This document shows, piece after piece, positions 35,120-43,851 of a stretch of DNA of 64,000 nucleotides. The DNA is from Nitrospira sp. (GTDB lineage: Bacteria > Nitrospirota > Nitrospiria > Nitrospirales > Nitrospiraceae): NCBI GenBank assembly GCA_024760525.1, contig CP060499.1, positions 310,001-374,000 on the forward strand. The letters run 5' to 3'. The notes under the pieces were generated by a model. That model made no database searches, was not told where the DNA came from, and saw only the letters and a list, made by a program, of their open reading frames with translations. A program made the position numbers and the translations under genes. The first letter of the stretch is position 1. Each line of letters starts with the position of its first letter.

Positions 35120-35818
35120 ATGACTCACGGCTCGGTTCCCCACGCTCAACGCGTCCTCGACTGGACTCACATTGACGATGTGCTGCTCGATATGGACGGG
35201 ACGTTGCTGGATCGCCATTTCGACAACTTCTTCTTCGAAGAGGAACTACCGCGTCGATACGCGACGCTTCACACCCTCTCGTTTGAGGAGGCCCGCGATC
35301 GGCTCATGGCGATGTATCGGTCCGTGGAAGGTGAGTTGGCCTGGACAGATCTGCATTACTGGACGAAGCGGGTCGGGATCGATGTGGTGGCCATGCACAA
35401 GGAACTCGATCATATGATCGGGTTTCTACCCGGCGCCGAGCCGTTCTTGCGGGGCCTACGTGAACGCGGGAAGCGGATCATTATCCTGACCAATGCCCAT
35501 GCTTCCGGCGTCTCTGTCAAAACGGCCAAGACAGGTCTGGATCGATACGTCGATCGGATCGTCGATGCCTTTGAGGTGGGCTATCTGAAAATGCGGACGG
35601 ACTATTGGCCGGTTTGCCGTCGATTGGTGGGATTCGACCCGGAGCGGTCGCTCTACGTCGACGATGATGAAGGCTGTCTTCAGGCCGCGCATCGGTTCGG
35701 CATCCGGCATCTGGTCCATAGCGCCAAGTCGAGTTCACAGTCGCCCGCCCAGGCCTCAGCAACCTTTCCGTCTGTCGAACGCATGACGATGTTGCTCAAT
35801 GGCCACTCTATGCGATGA
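35120..35818 (+). CDS. yrfG: HAD-family 5'-nucleotidase (YrfG-like GMP/IMP nucleotidase)
   Basis: 232-residue haloacid-dehalogenase phosphatase. Motif I with the nucleophilic Asp is VLLDMDGTLLDRHFDNFFFEE near residue 20, motif II is IIILTNAH near 118, and motif IV is LYVDDDEGCLQAAHRFGIRH near 185. The arrangement, particularly DGTLLDxxFDNxF and the YWxxxxGxD region (HYWTKRVGID), matches E. coli YrfG, which hydrolyses GMP and IMP. The 3' end overlaps the convergent methyltransferase gene by 11 bp. Confidence 0.85.
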   Translation: MTHGSVPHAQRVLDWTHIDDVLLDMDGTLLDRHFDNFFFEEELPRRYATLHTLSFEEARDRLMAMYRSVEGELAWTDLHYWTKRVGIDVVAMHKELDHMIGFLPGAEPFLRGLRERGKRIIILTNAHASGVSVKTAKTGLDRYVDRIVDAFEVGYLKMRTDYWPVCRRLVGFDPERSLYVDDDEGCLQAAHRFGIRHLVHSAKSSSQSPAQASATFPSVERMTMLLNGHSMR

Positions 35819-36446
35819 CGTTGTCTCTTTCTTCTCGCGAGGCAGTTCCCCGATACATTTCTCCCTCGATGCGCGGGATCCCCTCCATGACGAAACGGTC
35901 GAGTTGTCGAACCACCAGACCGGCATCAGCAATGAGCCGGTCGATTCGGCGATTCAAGTGACAGCCGCAACCGATCAGATTCTGAAGCGGATTCAGTCGA
36001 TCCTGCCACCGGGCCACACGGGCGTCGTCACTGCGGCCATGTTCGAGAAACAAGAAGCGCCCGCTCGGCTTCAATACCCGACGAATTTCCCGCAGAGCTT
36101 TCACCGGATCGGGAATCGTACACAGCGTCCAGGTACTCACGGCGCAGTCGAAGGTGTGCTCCGGGAAGGGTAAGGTCTCCGCGCTCTGCTGCGTGATATC
36201 AACGGGAAATCCCGCTGAGGCGCAGCGTTGGGCTAGCCGCACAGGGAGCATCGTCACCGGTTCAACCGCTTGCAACCGAGCCACTCCGGCCGGGTACTGC
36301 GCCAGGTTTAAGCCGGTCCCAAGGCCGATTTCCAAAACCTCACCCTGCGCTGTCCGCAGTAAGTCTTGCCGAAGCTGCTGAAAAGTAGCTCCGTTCATCA
36401 CGTGGTCCATCAAGCGTGGAAAAATGTAGGCGCCGTACCAACCCAT
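35808..36446 (-). CDS. Class I SAM-dependent methyltransferase
   Basis: About 212 residues. Motif I is VLEIGLGTGLNLAQYP near residue 38, motif II the acidic AVEPVTMLPVRLAQR, DITQQSAETLPFPEHTFDCAVSTWTLCTIPDPVKALREIRRVLKPSGRFLFLEHGR is the methyltransferase-11 core near 85-135, and a Cys-containing segment GCGCHLNRRIDRLI follows. This pattern is common in ubiquinone/menaquinone-type, phospholipid or arsenite-type methyltransferases; the substrate is not determined. ATG at 36446 is chosen over a GTG at 36485 because MGWYGAYIFPRLMD is the typical start of this group. Confidence 0.85.
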   Translation of the reverse strand: MGWYGAYIFPRLMDHVMNGATFQQLRQDLLRTAQGEVLEIGLGTGLNLAQYPAGVARLQAVEPVTMLPVRLAQRCASAGFPVDITQQSAETLPFPEHTFDCAVSTWTLCTIPDPVKALREIRRVLKPSGRFLFLEHGRSDDARVARWQDRLNPLQNLIGCGCHLNRRIDRLIADAGLVVRQLDRFVMEGIPRIEGEMYRGTASREERDNVIA

Positions 36447-36615
36447 ATGAATAGCTTTCGTCTCCGGATGTCTCCTTTGCCTCACCTTACTCTAAGTTCC
36501 ATTGACGTGGAACGGCCAGGGATTGGCAACACGCCGCCGCTCAGCGTCCTGGCATTGTTGTTGCCTCCGCCGGTCTATGTTAGAGTTCTTCCTTTTTGAA
36601 GGGACTTTGACGGCC

Positions 36616-39051
36616 ATGAGCAAAGGGTTCGATCACCACGCCATCGAAGCGAAGTGGCAGGCCTATTGGGACGAACACCGCCCCTTTCAAGCTCAGCATG
36701 ATCCGGCAAAGCCCAAATTTTACTGCCTCGATATGTTCCCCTATCCATCCGGGTCCGGGCTCCACGTCGGCCATCTCGAAGGGTACACCGCCACCGACAT
36801 CGTTTCTCGGTACAAGCGGATGAGAGGTTTCAACGTGCTGCATCCGATGGGGTGGGATGCATTCGGTTTACCGGCCGAACAGTACGCCGTGAAAACCGGA
36901 ATTCATCCGGCGAAGACGACGGCCGAAAACATCGCCACGTTCAAGCGGCAGATGAAGCGAGTGGGGCTCTCATATGATTGGGAACGGGAACTCAGCACGA
37001 CCGACCCTGAGTATTATCGCTGGACGCAATGGATCTTCCTGAAGCTCTTCGAGCGGGGGCTGGCCTACGTCGCGGAAGTACCTGTGAATTGGTGCCCGGC
37101 GCTCGGGACGGTGCTGGCCAACGAAGAAATCATCGACGGGAAGAGCGAGGTAGGCGGGTTCGACGTGATCCGCAAGCCGATGCGCCAGTGGGTGCTGAAG
37201 ATCACCGCCTATGCCGATCGATTGCTCGAAGATCTGAAACTCGTGGATTGGCCTGCCAGCACGTTGGAGATGCAAAAAAACTGGATCGGGCGTTCGATCG
37301 GCGCGGAAGTCGATTTTGCACTGGCGGATCAGAAGGGCGTAATCCGGGTATTTACGACCAGACCGGATACGCTGTTCGGGGCGACCTATATGGTTCTCGC
37401 ACCTGAACACCCGCTCGTCGATGTAATCACGAGCGAGGGGCAAAAAGACGCGATTAAGGCCTACCGCGAAGCTTCGGCGAAGAAGAGCGATCTGCAACGG
37501 CAGGAACTCGACAAGGAGAAGACCGGCGTATTCACCGGCGGCTATGCCGTCAATCCCGTGAACAACGAGCGGCTGCCCGTGTGGGTCGCGGATTATGTGC
37601 TGATGAGTTATGGGACCGGCGCGATCATGGCCGTGCCGGCGCATGATGAGCGCGACTGGGCGTTCGCCCGGCAATACCATCTTCCTATTCGAGAGGTTAT
37701 CTCAGGGGGACACATTGAGGAGGAGGCGTTCACCGACACGGATCGCGGGACCGTCGTGAATTCATCGACTCAGGATGGTGGTTTCTCGATCAACGGACTC
37801 ACGCCTTCTGAAGCGATTCCGAAGGTGACCGACTGGCTGGCGAAGCAGGGAAAGGGAACACGAGCGGTCAATTACAAACTGCGCGATTGGCTCTTTGCCC
37901 GCCAGCGGTATTGGGGTGAACCGTTTCCGATCGTGTGGGTTGACGGAGAAGCGCACCCGCTCCCGGAGGAGCACCTTCCCCTCGTGTTGCCGGAGGCCAA
38001 CAATTTCAAGCCGTCGGGTACCGGCGAGAGTCCCTTGGCGAACTTAGGCGAGTGGTTGGCCACGACGGATCCCACCACGAAGAGACCGGCTCGGCGCGAA
38101 ACCAATACCATGCCGCAATGGGCCGGCTCTTGCTGGTATTACCTCAGATTCATCGATACCAAGAACACGGCCCAGTTGGTCGACCCGGTGAAGGAACGAT
38201 ATTGGATGCCCGTGGATCTCTATATCGGGGGAAGCGAGCATGCCGTGTTGCATCTCCTCTATGCACGATTCTGGCACAAAGTCCTGTTTGATGTCGGGGT
38301 GGCCAGCACGCGTGAGCCGTTCATGAAATTGGTTCACCAGGGGATCGTGTTGGGAGAAGACAATCAGAAGATGTCGAAATCGAGGGGGAACGTCGTCAAT
38401 CCCGATGACATGATCGATCAGTTCGGGGCGGATGCCGTGCGGCTCTATGAGATGTTCATGGGACCGCTCGAAGCGATGAAACCGTGGAGCACCAGGGGCG
38501 TGGAAGGAGTGACGCGATTCTTGGAACGGGTCTGGCGGCTGATGGTCGACGAAGACGGCCGATTGTCCAGCGCCGTCGTCTCAACAACCCCGAGCCTTGA
38601 CCATCAGCGCCTGCTTCATCAGACGATCAAAAAGGTCACGGAGGATATCGAGGCGCTTCGGTTCAATACGGCGATCTCGCAAATGATGATCTTCACCAAC
38701 GAGATGACGAAGGCCCAGCAACGGCCGCGATCCGTGATCGAGCCGTTTGTCCTGCTCCTCGCTCCGTTCGCGCCGCATGTGGCCGAAGAGCTCTGGAGCT
38801 GCCTGGGACACCAGCCCAGCGTCTCGCAGCAACCGTGGCCGATCTTCGATCCGGCCATGACGGTGAGCGAGCGCATGACCATTCCCGTTCAAATCAACGG
38901 GCGGCTCAGGGCCAAGATCGATGCGCAGGCCGACGCGGCACGCGAAGATGTTGAGCGACTCGCCCGCGAGGCGGTGGCGGAGTGGTTGCAAGGGAAAGAG
39001 CCGAAAAAAGTCATCTACGTCGAAAAGAAGCTGATCAACTTCGTGGTCTAG
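36616..39051 (+). CDS. leuS: Leucyl-tRNA synthetase
   Basis: 811-residue class Ia aminoacyl-tRNA synthetase. The HIGH-type signature is PYPSGSGLHVGHLEGYTATD near residue 42. The CP1 editing domain is present, with TTRPDTLFGATYMVLAPEHP near 245 and GTGAIMAVPAHDERDW near 340. The KMSKS loop is NQKMSKSRGNVVNPDDM near 580, followed by the anticodon-binding and C-terminal domains. Start at 36616 gives the standard MSKGFDHHAIEAKWQ. It leads an apparent operon leuS-lptE-holA, a common order in Gram-negative bacteria. Confidence 0.97.
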   Translation: MSKGFDHHAIEAKWQAYWDEHRPFQAQHDPAKPKFYCLDMFPYPSGSGLHVGHLEGYTATDIVSRYKRMRGFNVLHPMGWDAFGLPAEQYAVKTGIHPAKTTAENIATFKRQMKRVGLSYDWERELSTTDPEYYRWTQWIFLKLFERGLAYVAEVPVNWCPALGTVLANEEIIDGKSEVGGFDVIRKPMRQWVLKITAYADRLLEDLKLVDWPASTLEMQKNWIGRSIGAEVDFALADQKGVIRVFTTRPDTLFGATYMVLAPEHPLVDVITSEGQKDAIKAYREASAKKSDLQRQELDKEKTGVFTGGYAVNPVNNERLPVWVADYVLMSYGTGAIMAVPAHDERDWAFARQYHLPIREVISGGHIEEEAFTDTDRGTVVNSSTQDGGFSINGLTPSEAIPKVTDWLAKQGKGTRAVNYKLRDWLFARQRYWGEPFPIVWVDGEAHPLPEEHLPLVLPEANNFKPSGTGESPLANLGEWLATTDPTTKRPARRETNTMPQWAGSCWYYLRFIDTKNTAQLVDPVKERYWMPVDLYIGGSEHAVLHLLYARFWHKVLFDVGVASTREPFMKLVHQGIVLGEDNQKMSKSRGNVVNPDDMIDQFGADAVRLYEMFMGPLEAMKPWSTRGVEGVTRFLERVWRLMVDEDGRLSSAVVSTTPSLDHQRLLHQTIKKVTEDIEALRFNTAISQMMIFTNEMTKAQQRPRSVIEPFVLLLAPFAPHVAEELWSCLGHQPSVSQQPWPIFDPAMTVSERMTIPVQINGRLRAKIDAQADAAREDVERLAREAVAEWLQGKEPKKVIYVEKKLINFVV

Positions 39052-39062
39052 GGAGATGCGGC

Positions 39063-39722
39063 GTGCCGGGTGTTGAGGTCACAAGAGGCATGGGTCACGA
39101 GGGCCGGCGGAACCTCCGGTCGGAACTCGGCGCTCTTGTCGCAGTTGTGCTCGCATCGAGTCTCGTCGCCTGCGGCTATCAATTTCGCGTCGAGGGAGCC
39201 GGACCCACCATCGGAGGAGCTGCCGCTCCCACCTCGAACGAGCCGCCGCCACGACTCATCATCCGGACGTTGATCAACAACAGCTTCGAGCCGAATCTGG
39301 AAACCCGATACACCAATTACCTTCGCCAAGAGTTTTCTGTCGGCAGCGGGGCACAGGTGGTTCCTGAGTCCGACGCGGCGGATCTCGTGCTGACCGGGCA
39401 AATTCTGTGGGTGAGCGTGCCGACGCTCAGTTTTTCACAGACGGCGACGTTGGAAAGCAGGGCTGAAGTCGTCGTGACGGTTCGGGTGGAAGATATGCGG
39501 TCGAAAAAGATGGTATGGTCGCAGCTTGCAAAGGGCGCGTCGGAGTTCTTCATCACGCCCGATCTCCAATTTAATCGGGCGTTGCAGAATCGGGCGATGG
39601 AGCAGGCGGGTCGCGTTGTGGCGGCCGACTTGGCGGCGCGGTTTCTACTGCAAGTTGAAACCGGTGCACTGGCTAAGCCGGTGTCCATACCCGCTCCCGG
39701 GCCTCATTCGAACAACGAGTAA
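39063..39722 (+). CDS. lptE: LPS-assembly lipoprotein LptE
   Basis: About 219-residue outer-membrane lipoprotein that plugs the LptD translocon for lipopolysaccharide. The signal (ELGALVAVVLASSLVAC) ends in lipobox LVAC followed by GYQFRVEG, the hallmark start of mature LptE. The body has TLINNSFEPNLETRYTNYLRQEF and a long final helix (QNRAMEQAGRVVAADLAARFLLQ). GTG at 39063, 11 bp after leuS, has GGGAGA 6 nt upstream; the ATG at 39090 is an alternative. It sits between leuS and holA, the same order as in many proteobacteria. Confidence 0.9.
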   Translation: MPGVEVTRGMGHEGRRNLRSELGALVAVVLASSLVACGYQFRVEGAGPTIGGAAAPTSNEPPPRLIIRTLINNSFEPNLETRYTNYLRQEFSVGSGAQVVPESDAADLVLTGQILWVSVPTLSFSQTATLESRAEVVVTVRVEDMRSKKMVWSQLAKGASEFFITPDLQFNRALQNRAMEQAGRVVAADLAARFLLQVETGALAKPVSIPAPGPHSNNE

Positions 39723-39726
39723 AGCA

Positions 39727-40839
39727 ATGTCATCGGCCGTGACTCATGCGCAGTTGGAATCAGTGCTCAAGCAGCAGGCGCCGGCGGCTTTGTATCTGGT
39801 CGTCGGGGAAGAAGACCTGCTGAGAGATTATGCGCTCGCCGCGATCAAGCGCGCGGTCCTGGGCGGTGATGGGGATGAATTCAATTATGAGTTGTTCTAC
39901 GGCGATGAGGCGAGCGGGAGCGATATTCGGAACAGCGTGGCGGCAGTGCCGGTCTTCGCGGAGCGCCGCTTGGTCGTGGTGAAGACGGCGGAAAAAATGT
40001 CCGCTCGGGAAAGCGACCTTCTCCTCGACTGTGTGAAAAGTCCGGTAGACTCCACGACCCTGGTGTTCGTCAGCCCAAAACTGGACGGTCGGCTGAAATT
40101 TTCCCAAGCCCTGACCAGAGCGGCCGTGGTGGTCGATTGCTCCCCGCTCCGGGATGCTCAGCTGCCTCCGTGGATTGCCCGTGAAGCGAAACGGGTGGGG
40201 CTTCAGTTGGAAGAAGAAGCGGCGCAATCACTGCAAGAGGCCTGCGGCTCATCCCTCTATGGTGTGCGCCAAGAATTGGAAAAGCTGGCTTCGTATGTGC
40301 CGCCCGATCGTCCGGTCACCGCGGCCGATGTCTATCTGCTCCGTGGCATGGAGCCCGGCGCGTCCGTGTTCGATTTGACGTTGGCCGTCGCAGAGGGCCG
40401 TCGTGGGCGAGCCCTTGCGATCTTGGCGCGCAACCTTGAAGCAGGGGAGGCTCCGCTGCGGATTCTTGGTTCTCTCGCCTGGCAGTATCGCCGCCTGTGG
40501 AAGCTCAAAGAGCTGTTGGCCAATGGCGGCCGTGAAGGGGAGGCCGCCAGAAGTTTGCGCATGGACCCCTGGAAAGTCCGCTCTTTTCTCGATCGGTTTT
40601 CTGAGCCACATCTTCACGCGGCCCTGCGTCTTTTTTTGGATGCGGATGGGAAGCTCAAAGGGGGAAGCGGCAGCCGTCCACGGATGGTGTTGGAGCACCT
40701 GCTGTTGAAGCTGTGTGAGGAGACCGCCGGAAAACGCGTGGAACCGCCTCGCCGTCCCCCTGTGTCACCGAAACGAGTCCCTGCGCGGGTAGTGTCGAAC
40801 GTGCGAACGATTAAGAGCCGGAACCGGACAGAGCGTTGA
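39727..40839 (+). CDS. holA: DNA polymerase III delta subunit
   Basis: 370-residue clamp-loader subunit that opens the beta clamp. Characteristic parts are APAALYLVVGEEDLLRDYALAAIKRAVL near residue 16, VPVFAERRLVVVKTAEKM near 78, SLQEACGSSLYGVRQELEKLASY near 160 and the C-terminal collar helices (LRILGSLAWQYRRLWKLKELL). A basic tail after residue 330 (RRPPVSPKRVPARVV) is an extension. ATG at 39727 lies 4 bp after the lptE stop. The last 29 bp overlap the convergent rpsT gene. Confidence 0.94.
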   Translation: MSSAVTHAQLESVLKQQAPAALYLVVGEEDLLRDYALAAIKRAVLGGDGDEFNYELFYGDEASGSDIRNSVAAVPVFAERRLVVVKTAEKMSARESDLLLDCVKSPVDSTTLVFVSPKLDGRLKFSQALTRAAVVVDCSPLRDAQLPPWIAREAKRVGLQLEEEAAQSLQEACGSSLYGVRQELEKLASYVPPDRPVTAADVYLLRGMEPGASVFDLTLAVAEGRRGRALAILARNLEAGEAPLRILGSLAWQYRRLWKLKELLANGGREGEAARSLRMDPWKVRSFLDRFSEPHLHAALRLFLDADGKLKGGSGSRPRMVLEHLLLKLCEETAGKRVEPPRRPPVSPKRVPARVVSNVRTIKSRNRTER

Positions 40840-41089
40840 CACGAAGCGCCAGACGCGACACACGGCGGGAGGCAGTGTTAGGATGAAGGACACCTTTCGA
40901 AACGGCTTTTCCGATCGCCGAGGTGGCTTCCAGCAAGCTGGTCTTGGCCTCATCCGCCTTCTTTCCGGCCACGGCGGACTGCACTTTCTTGATCAGCGTC
41001 TTGACCGTGTTGATGGTGGCACGATTCCGCTCATGACGCCGCTCGGCTTGGCGAGCTCGTCGAATAGTCGATTTGTGAGTCTGAGGCAT
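40811..41089 (-). CDS. rpsT: 30S ribosomal protein S20
   Basis: 92-residue basic helical protein that binds 16S rRNA. Family sequence: KSTIRRARQAERRHERNRATINTVKTLIKKV near residue 5 and KGVLHPNTASRRVSRLALRVNAL near the end. ATG at 41089 with an AGGAG box 8 nt upstream. Typically a single-gene transcript, consistent with the gap upstream. The stop lies inside the 3' end of holA on the other strand. Confidence 0.96.
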   Translation of the reverse strand: MPQTHKSTIRRARQAERRHERNRATINTVKTLIKKVQSAVAGKKADEAKTSLLEATSAIGKAVSKGVLHPNTASRRVSRLALRVNALSGSGS

Positions 41090-41174
41090 CGAGTACTCCT
41101 GTAGAAAAGAAAATGACTTCTATCATAGGGCATCGCCGATCGTCAAGGATCGGTCCTGCAGAAGGAGCAAAGGC

Positions 41175-41888
41175 ATGGTGAAAATTGCAGCGCGCGACCG
41201 ACTCATCTTTGCGTTGGATGTGCCTTCAGCGGCAGACGCCGATCGACTCTTGGATCGACTCCACGGGCACATTTCTTTCGTGAAAGTCGGCCTTGAGCTC
41301 TATACGGCGGCAGGCCCTGAGATGGTGAAGCGGATTGTGGAACGAGGAATGCGGGTGTTCCTCGACCTGAAGTTTCTGGATATCGAAGAAACGGTCCGTC
41401 GCGCGACGAGCCGGGTTGCGGGGATGGGCGTGGATTTCCTCACCGTCCATGCCAATCGCAAAGCGCTCACCGCGGCCGTGCAAGGGCGGGAAGGTTCATC
41501 GCTGAAGCTGCTGGCCGTGACCGTGTTGACCAACTTCGACGGCCAGGATCTGCGGGAGATGGGGATACAACGGACGGTTCAGGACCTGGTCACGGCGAGG
41601 GCATTGCTCGCCTCGGAAGTCGGCTGTGACGGTGTCGTGGCGTCCGGTGAAGAAGCGTCAGCCATCAGGCAGAAAGTCGGACCTCGTTTTGCGATCGTCA
41701 CGCCGGGAGTCCGGCCGACCGGCAAGGGGGTGGACGATCATGCGAGAGCGACGACCCCCACGCAAACGATTGCGTCCGGCGCAGACTATCTGGTGATCGG
41801 TCGGCCGATTCGTGATGCGGCAGACCCACCGGCAACCGTCGACGCCGTTCTGGCCGAAATGCAAGCGGCGTTCGATGCACGACAGTAA
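41175..41888 (+). CDS. pyrF: Orotidine 5'-phosphate decarboxylase
   Basis: 237-residue TIM-barrel enzyme making UMP from OMP, the last step of pyrimidine biosynthesis. The catalytic Asp-Lys-Asp array is in VFLDLKFLDIEETVRRA near residue 60. FALDVPSAADADRLLD is the first strand, CDGVVASGEEA and IVTPGVRPTGKGVDDHARATTP are the phosphate-binding part, and GADYLVIGRPIRDAADP is the final strand. ATG at 41175 has AGAAGGAG upstream. Isolated from other pyr genes. Confidence 0.96.
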   Translation: MVKIAARDRLIFALDVPSAADADRLLDRLHGHISFVKVGLELYTAAGPEMVKRIVERGMRVFLDLKFLDIEETVRRATSRVAGMGVDFLTVHANRKALTAAVQGREGSSLKLLAVTVLTNFDGQDLREMGIQRTVQDLVTARALLASEVGCDGVVASGEEASAIRQKVGPRFAIVTPGVRPTGKGVDDHARATTPTQTIASGADYLVIGRPIRDAADPPATVDAVLAEMQAAFDARQ

Positions 41889-41898
41889 CGAGTCTTGG

Positions 41899-41928
41899 TT
41901 GCGACGGCAATCCGCGCTTTGTTAATAT
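41899..41928 (+). promoter_or_regulatory. Candidate sigma-70 promoter for tRNA-His
   Basis: TTGCGA, an 18-bp spacer and TAATAT lie 22 bp before the tRNA gene, just after the pyrF stop. Spacing and sequence fit a housekeeping promoter for a stand-alone tRNA. Confidence 0.45.
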
Positions 41929-41949
41929 CATCCTTCCTCAAGCCCTCGT

Positions 41950-42027
41950 GGTGGGTGTAGCTCAGCTGGTTAGAGCGCCGGATTGTGGATCCGGAGGTCG
42001 CGGGTTCGAAACCCGTCATCCACCCCA
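41950..42027 (+). tRNA. tRNA-His (anticodon GTG)
   Basis: Complete cloverleaf. The acceptor stem GTGGGTG (41951-41957) pairs with CATCCAC (42017-42023, one G-T pair). The D arm contains AGCTCAGCTGGTTAGAGC, and the anticodon stem-loop is CCGGA-TTGTGGA-TCCGG with GTG at positions 34-36. The T arm is CGGGTTCGAAACCCG, and the encoded CCA is at 42025-42027. The extra G at 41950 (G-1) opposite C73 is the identity mark of tRNA-His. Confidence 0.97.
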
Positions 42028-42106
42028 CTTGCCCTTCCGGCAACCGCTGAATAGCTCAGCTGATCTGACGATGCCGGCACCGTGAATGCGGCTAAGGAGG
42101 AACGCG

Positions 42107-42565
42107 ATGAGAAAAATCTGTTGGTCACTCGCCGTTATTGGGGTCGTTGTGGTCCCATTTGTTCATGTCCTCGGGTTTGCGCAAAACTATCCTTCAAGTG
42201 TCACTCAGAAGGTACTTTCCGCGCAACGGGACGTGAGGACCATCGGTATGCCTGAGTACCGAAAGATCGTTGATAATCCTGCCAATGCGCTGATCATCGA
42301 TGTTCGTGAGCCCGACGAGTACGCAGCGGGGCATGTGCCGGGCGCAATTAACATTCCGCGCGGCATGCTCGAATTCCAGATTTGGAAACAGGTCGGCTTT
42401 CCTGCCAAGAGTGAACTCGACAAGCCGCTGTATCTTCAATGCTCGAGTGGCAACCGTGCCGCTCTCGCGGCGAAATCCCTTAGGGAACTGGGTTTTACCG
42501 ACGTCACTGCCGTGGTGATGAGCCTAGACGAATGGCAAAAGGCTGCCAATCCGTTTGTGAAGTAG
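42107..42565 (+). CDS. Exported rhodanese-domain protein
   Basis: 152 residues. A signal peptide (ICWSLAVIGVVVVPFVHVLGFA) is followed by one rhodanese domain: YRKIVDNPANALIIDVREPDEYAAGHVPGAINIPRG near residue 50, active-site Cys in LYLQCSSGNRAALAAKSLREL near 110, then VMSLDEWQKAANPF. Probably a periplasmic sulfurtransferase or sulfur-binding protein. ATG at 42107 has AAGGAGG 6 nt upstream; earlier in-frame starts do not. It follows tRNA-His by 79 bp and marks the beginning of the accessory half of the window. Confidence 0.88.
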   Translation: MRKICWSLAVIGVVVVPFVHVLGFAQNYPSSVTQKVLSAQRDVRTIGMPEYRKIVDNPANALIIDVREPDEYAAGHVPGAINIPRGMLEFQIWKQVGFPAKSELDKPLYLQCSSGNRAALAAKSLRELGFTDVTAVVMSLDEWQKAANPFVK

Positions 42566-42815
42566 GGGTGTTCCATGCAGCGCCCGCCATGTAGGGCAAA
42601 CTTCCAGCCTCTCATCGCGTCTCAACATGTGATCGGATTCCATGGCCGTCGCATTCGCTAGGATGTTTGCAGAGACGGCTCAGGCCGACATCACGACGAA
42701 CTCCATGATCTCACGGTGATGCAGGCCATAGATCTGAAGGGATGAGAACAAGTATTTTCAACGGTTCTGATTTAGCAGTTTACGCATTGTCTATGCCTAT
42801 GGTACAAGGTCGCGC

Positions 42816-43022
42816 ATGGAAAACATCCGACCGGAAGTTGGGAAGTTCCTCCGTTCGTGCGAACACTTGTTTGGCTTCACCCATGAGAGCGGACAGCTCA
42901 CACCTGAGGAGTGTCAAGTTCTGGAATACTACGTTGAAGAACTTCATAAACAGATAGCATCTCACTGTAGTGCTTCCGCTGCTCATTGCCCCGAGAACCC
43001 GACTTCTGTTTCTCAGCCTTGA
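42816..43022 (+). CDS. Small hypothetical protein
   Basis: 68-residue frame from an ATG, MENIRPEVGKFLRSCEHL. A helical, acidic middle (LTPEECQVLEYYVEELHKQI) looks like a real amphipathic protein, and the tail is Ser/Pro-rich. No strong SD is visible. Flanking bases (42566-42815 and 43023-43270) hold no other convincing gene; the second gap has a short leftward frame ending near 43038 whose product I do not recognise. Function unknown and existence uncertain. Confidence 0.45.
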   Translation: MENIRPEVGKFLRSCEHLFGFTHESGQLTPEECQVLEYYVEELHKQIASHCSASAAHCPENPTSVSQP

Positions 43023-43270
43023 GAACCATCAAACCGTCTTGGTCTCTCCCACTTCCGCTATTTCCCAAGCTCTTGCCGCTGTCGCTGCTTCACTAAAAAC
43101 TACGAGTTCGTCTCGCACCGCCTTTTTTAGAAAAGCCAACATATCTCTCGTATCAGTAACATGTGGACAGGAGGCTCGATGCCCAACTCCTTGAAGTGAG
43201 GTGATTCCTTAAGGTAAGCTGTGCGTGTGGGTGTCAGCTAAACTGGCAATTGTCTTAGCTTCTGACATCC

Positions 43271-43693
43271 ATGGAACCGCTTTACTCCGATATTCTGAAT
43301 GCCTCAAAGTACCGACATAATTTTCCACCGCACGCACTCGTAGACCAAATCAAGTCCGATCTGGCCTCCACCGGCATGTTAGGGAGTGGAGCAGCGATAA
43401 AGCTCATCTCCTTGACCTATTGTTTGAGCGCCGAAACGGTCCTGTATGAATTTGTGGCTCATATGCTGAGAAATCTCCCGGATCTCGGACTCACTTCCCA
43501 GAGGAGCCTCCTTGAAGTCATCGACGAAGCGTTCACGACCATCATGGCGGAAGCCAGAGGATGCGCCCTGAGAGAGCTTCCAATCGAGGAGTCACGGGAG
43601 TTGGCATCAAGTTACTTCAATGAACGAAGCGGTCGTTTTCTGGAGCAGTTGCAGAGGAAAGTTCGACTGATGGTCGGTGAACAATCGGAGTGA
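43271..43693 (+). CDS. Hypothetical protein
   Basis: 140-residue predicted soluble, mostly helical protein (HALVDQIKSDLASTGMLGSG, IKLISLTYCLSAETVLYEFVAHML, FLEQLQRKVRLMVGEQ). No signal peptide or known motif. Codon structure is coherent through its length and it stands between the 42816 frame and the convergent AbiE pair. Not recognised. Confidence 0.55.
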   Translation: MEPLYSDILNASKYRHNFPPHALVDQIKSDLASTGMLGSGAAIKLISLTYCLSAETVLYEFVAHMLRNLPDLGLTSQRSLLEVIDEAFTTIMAEARGCALRELPIEESRELASSYFNERSGRFLEQLQRKVRLMVGEQSE

Positions 43694-43851
43694 AGGGAAT
43701 GCGCCGAAGACGGTTCAAGGATTGGTGGAGATGCTGTAAGCGGGTCATGATAACCGTAGTCATCAAGCGGCCACCACCATGATGATCACACTGAGCTGTC
43801 GGCTTGTCACTGTCGAAGATGTCGAGGCGCAGGCAAGATAGCTGATGCGAC

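Noticed and set aside
42048..42100. Second tRNA-like start (GAATAGCTCAGCTGATCTGA) after tRNA-His
   Set aside because: Only the D-arm-like string is present; the rest runs into the ribosome site of the rhodanese gene.
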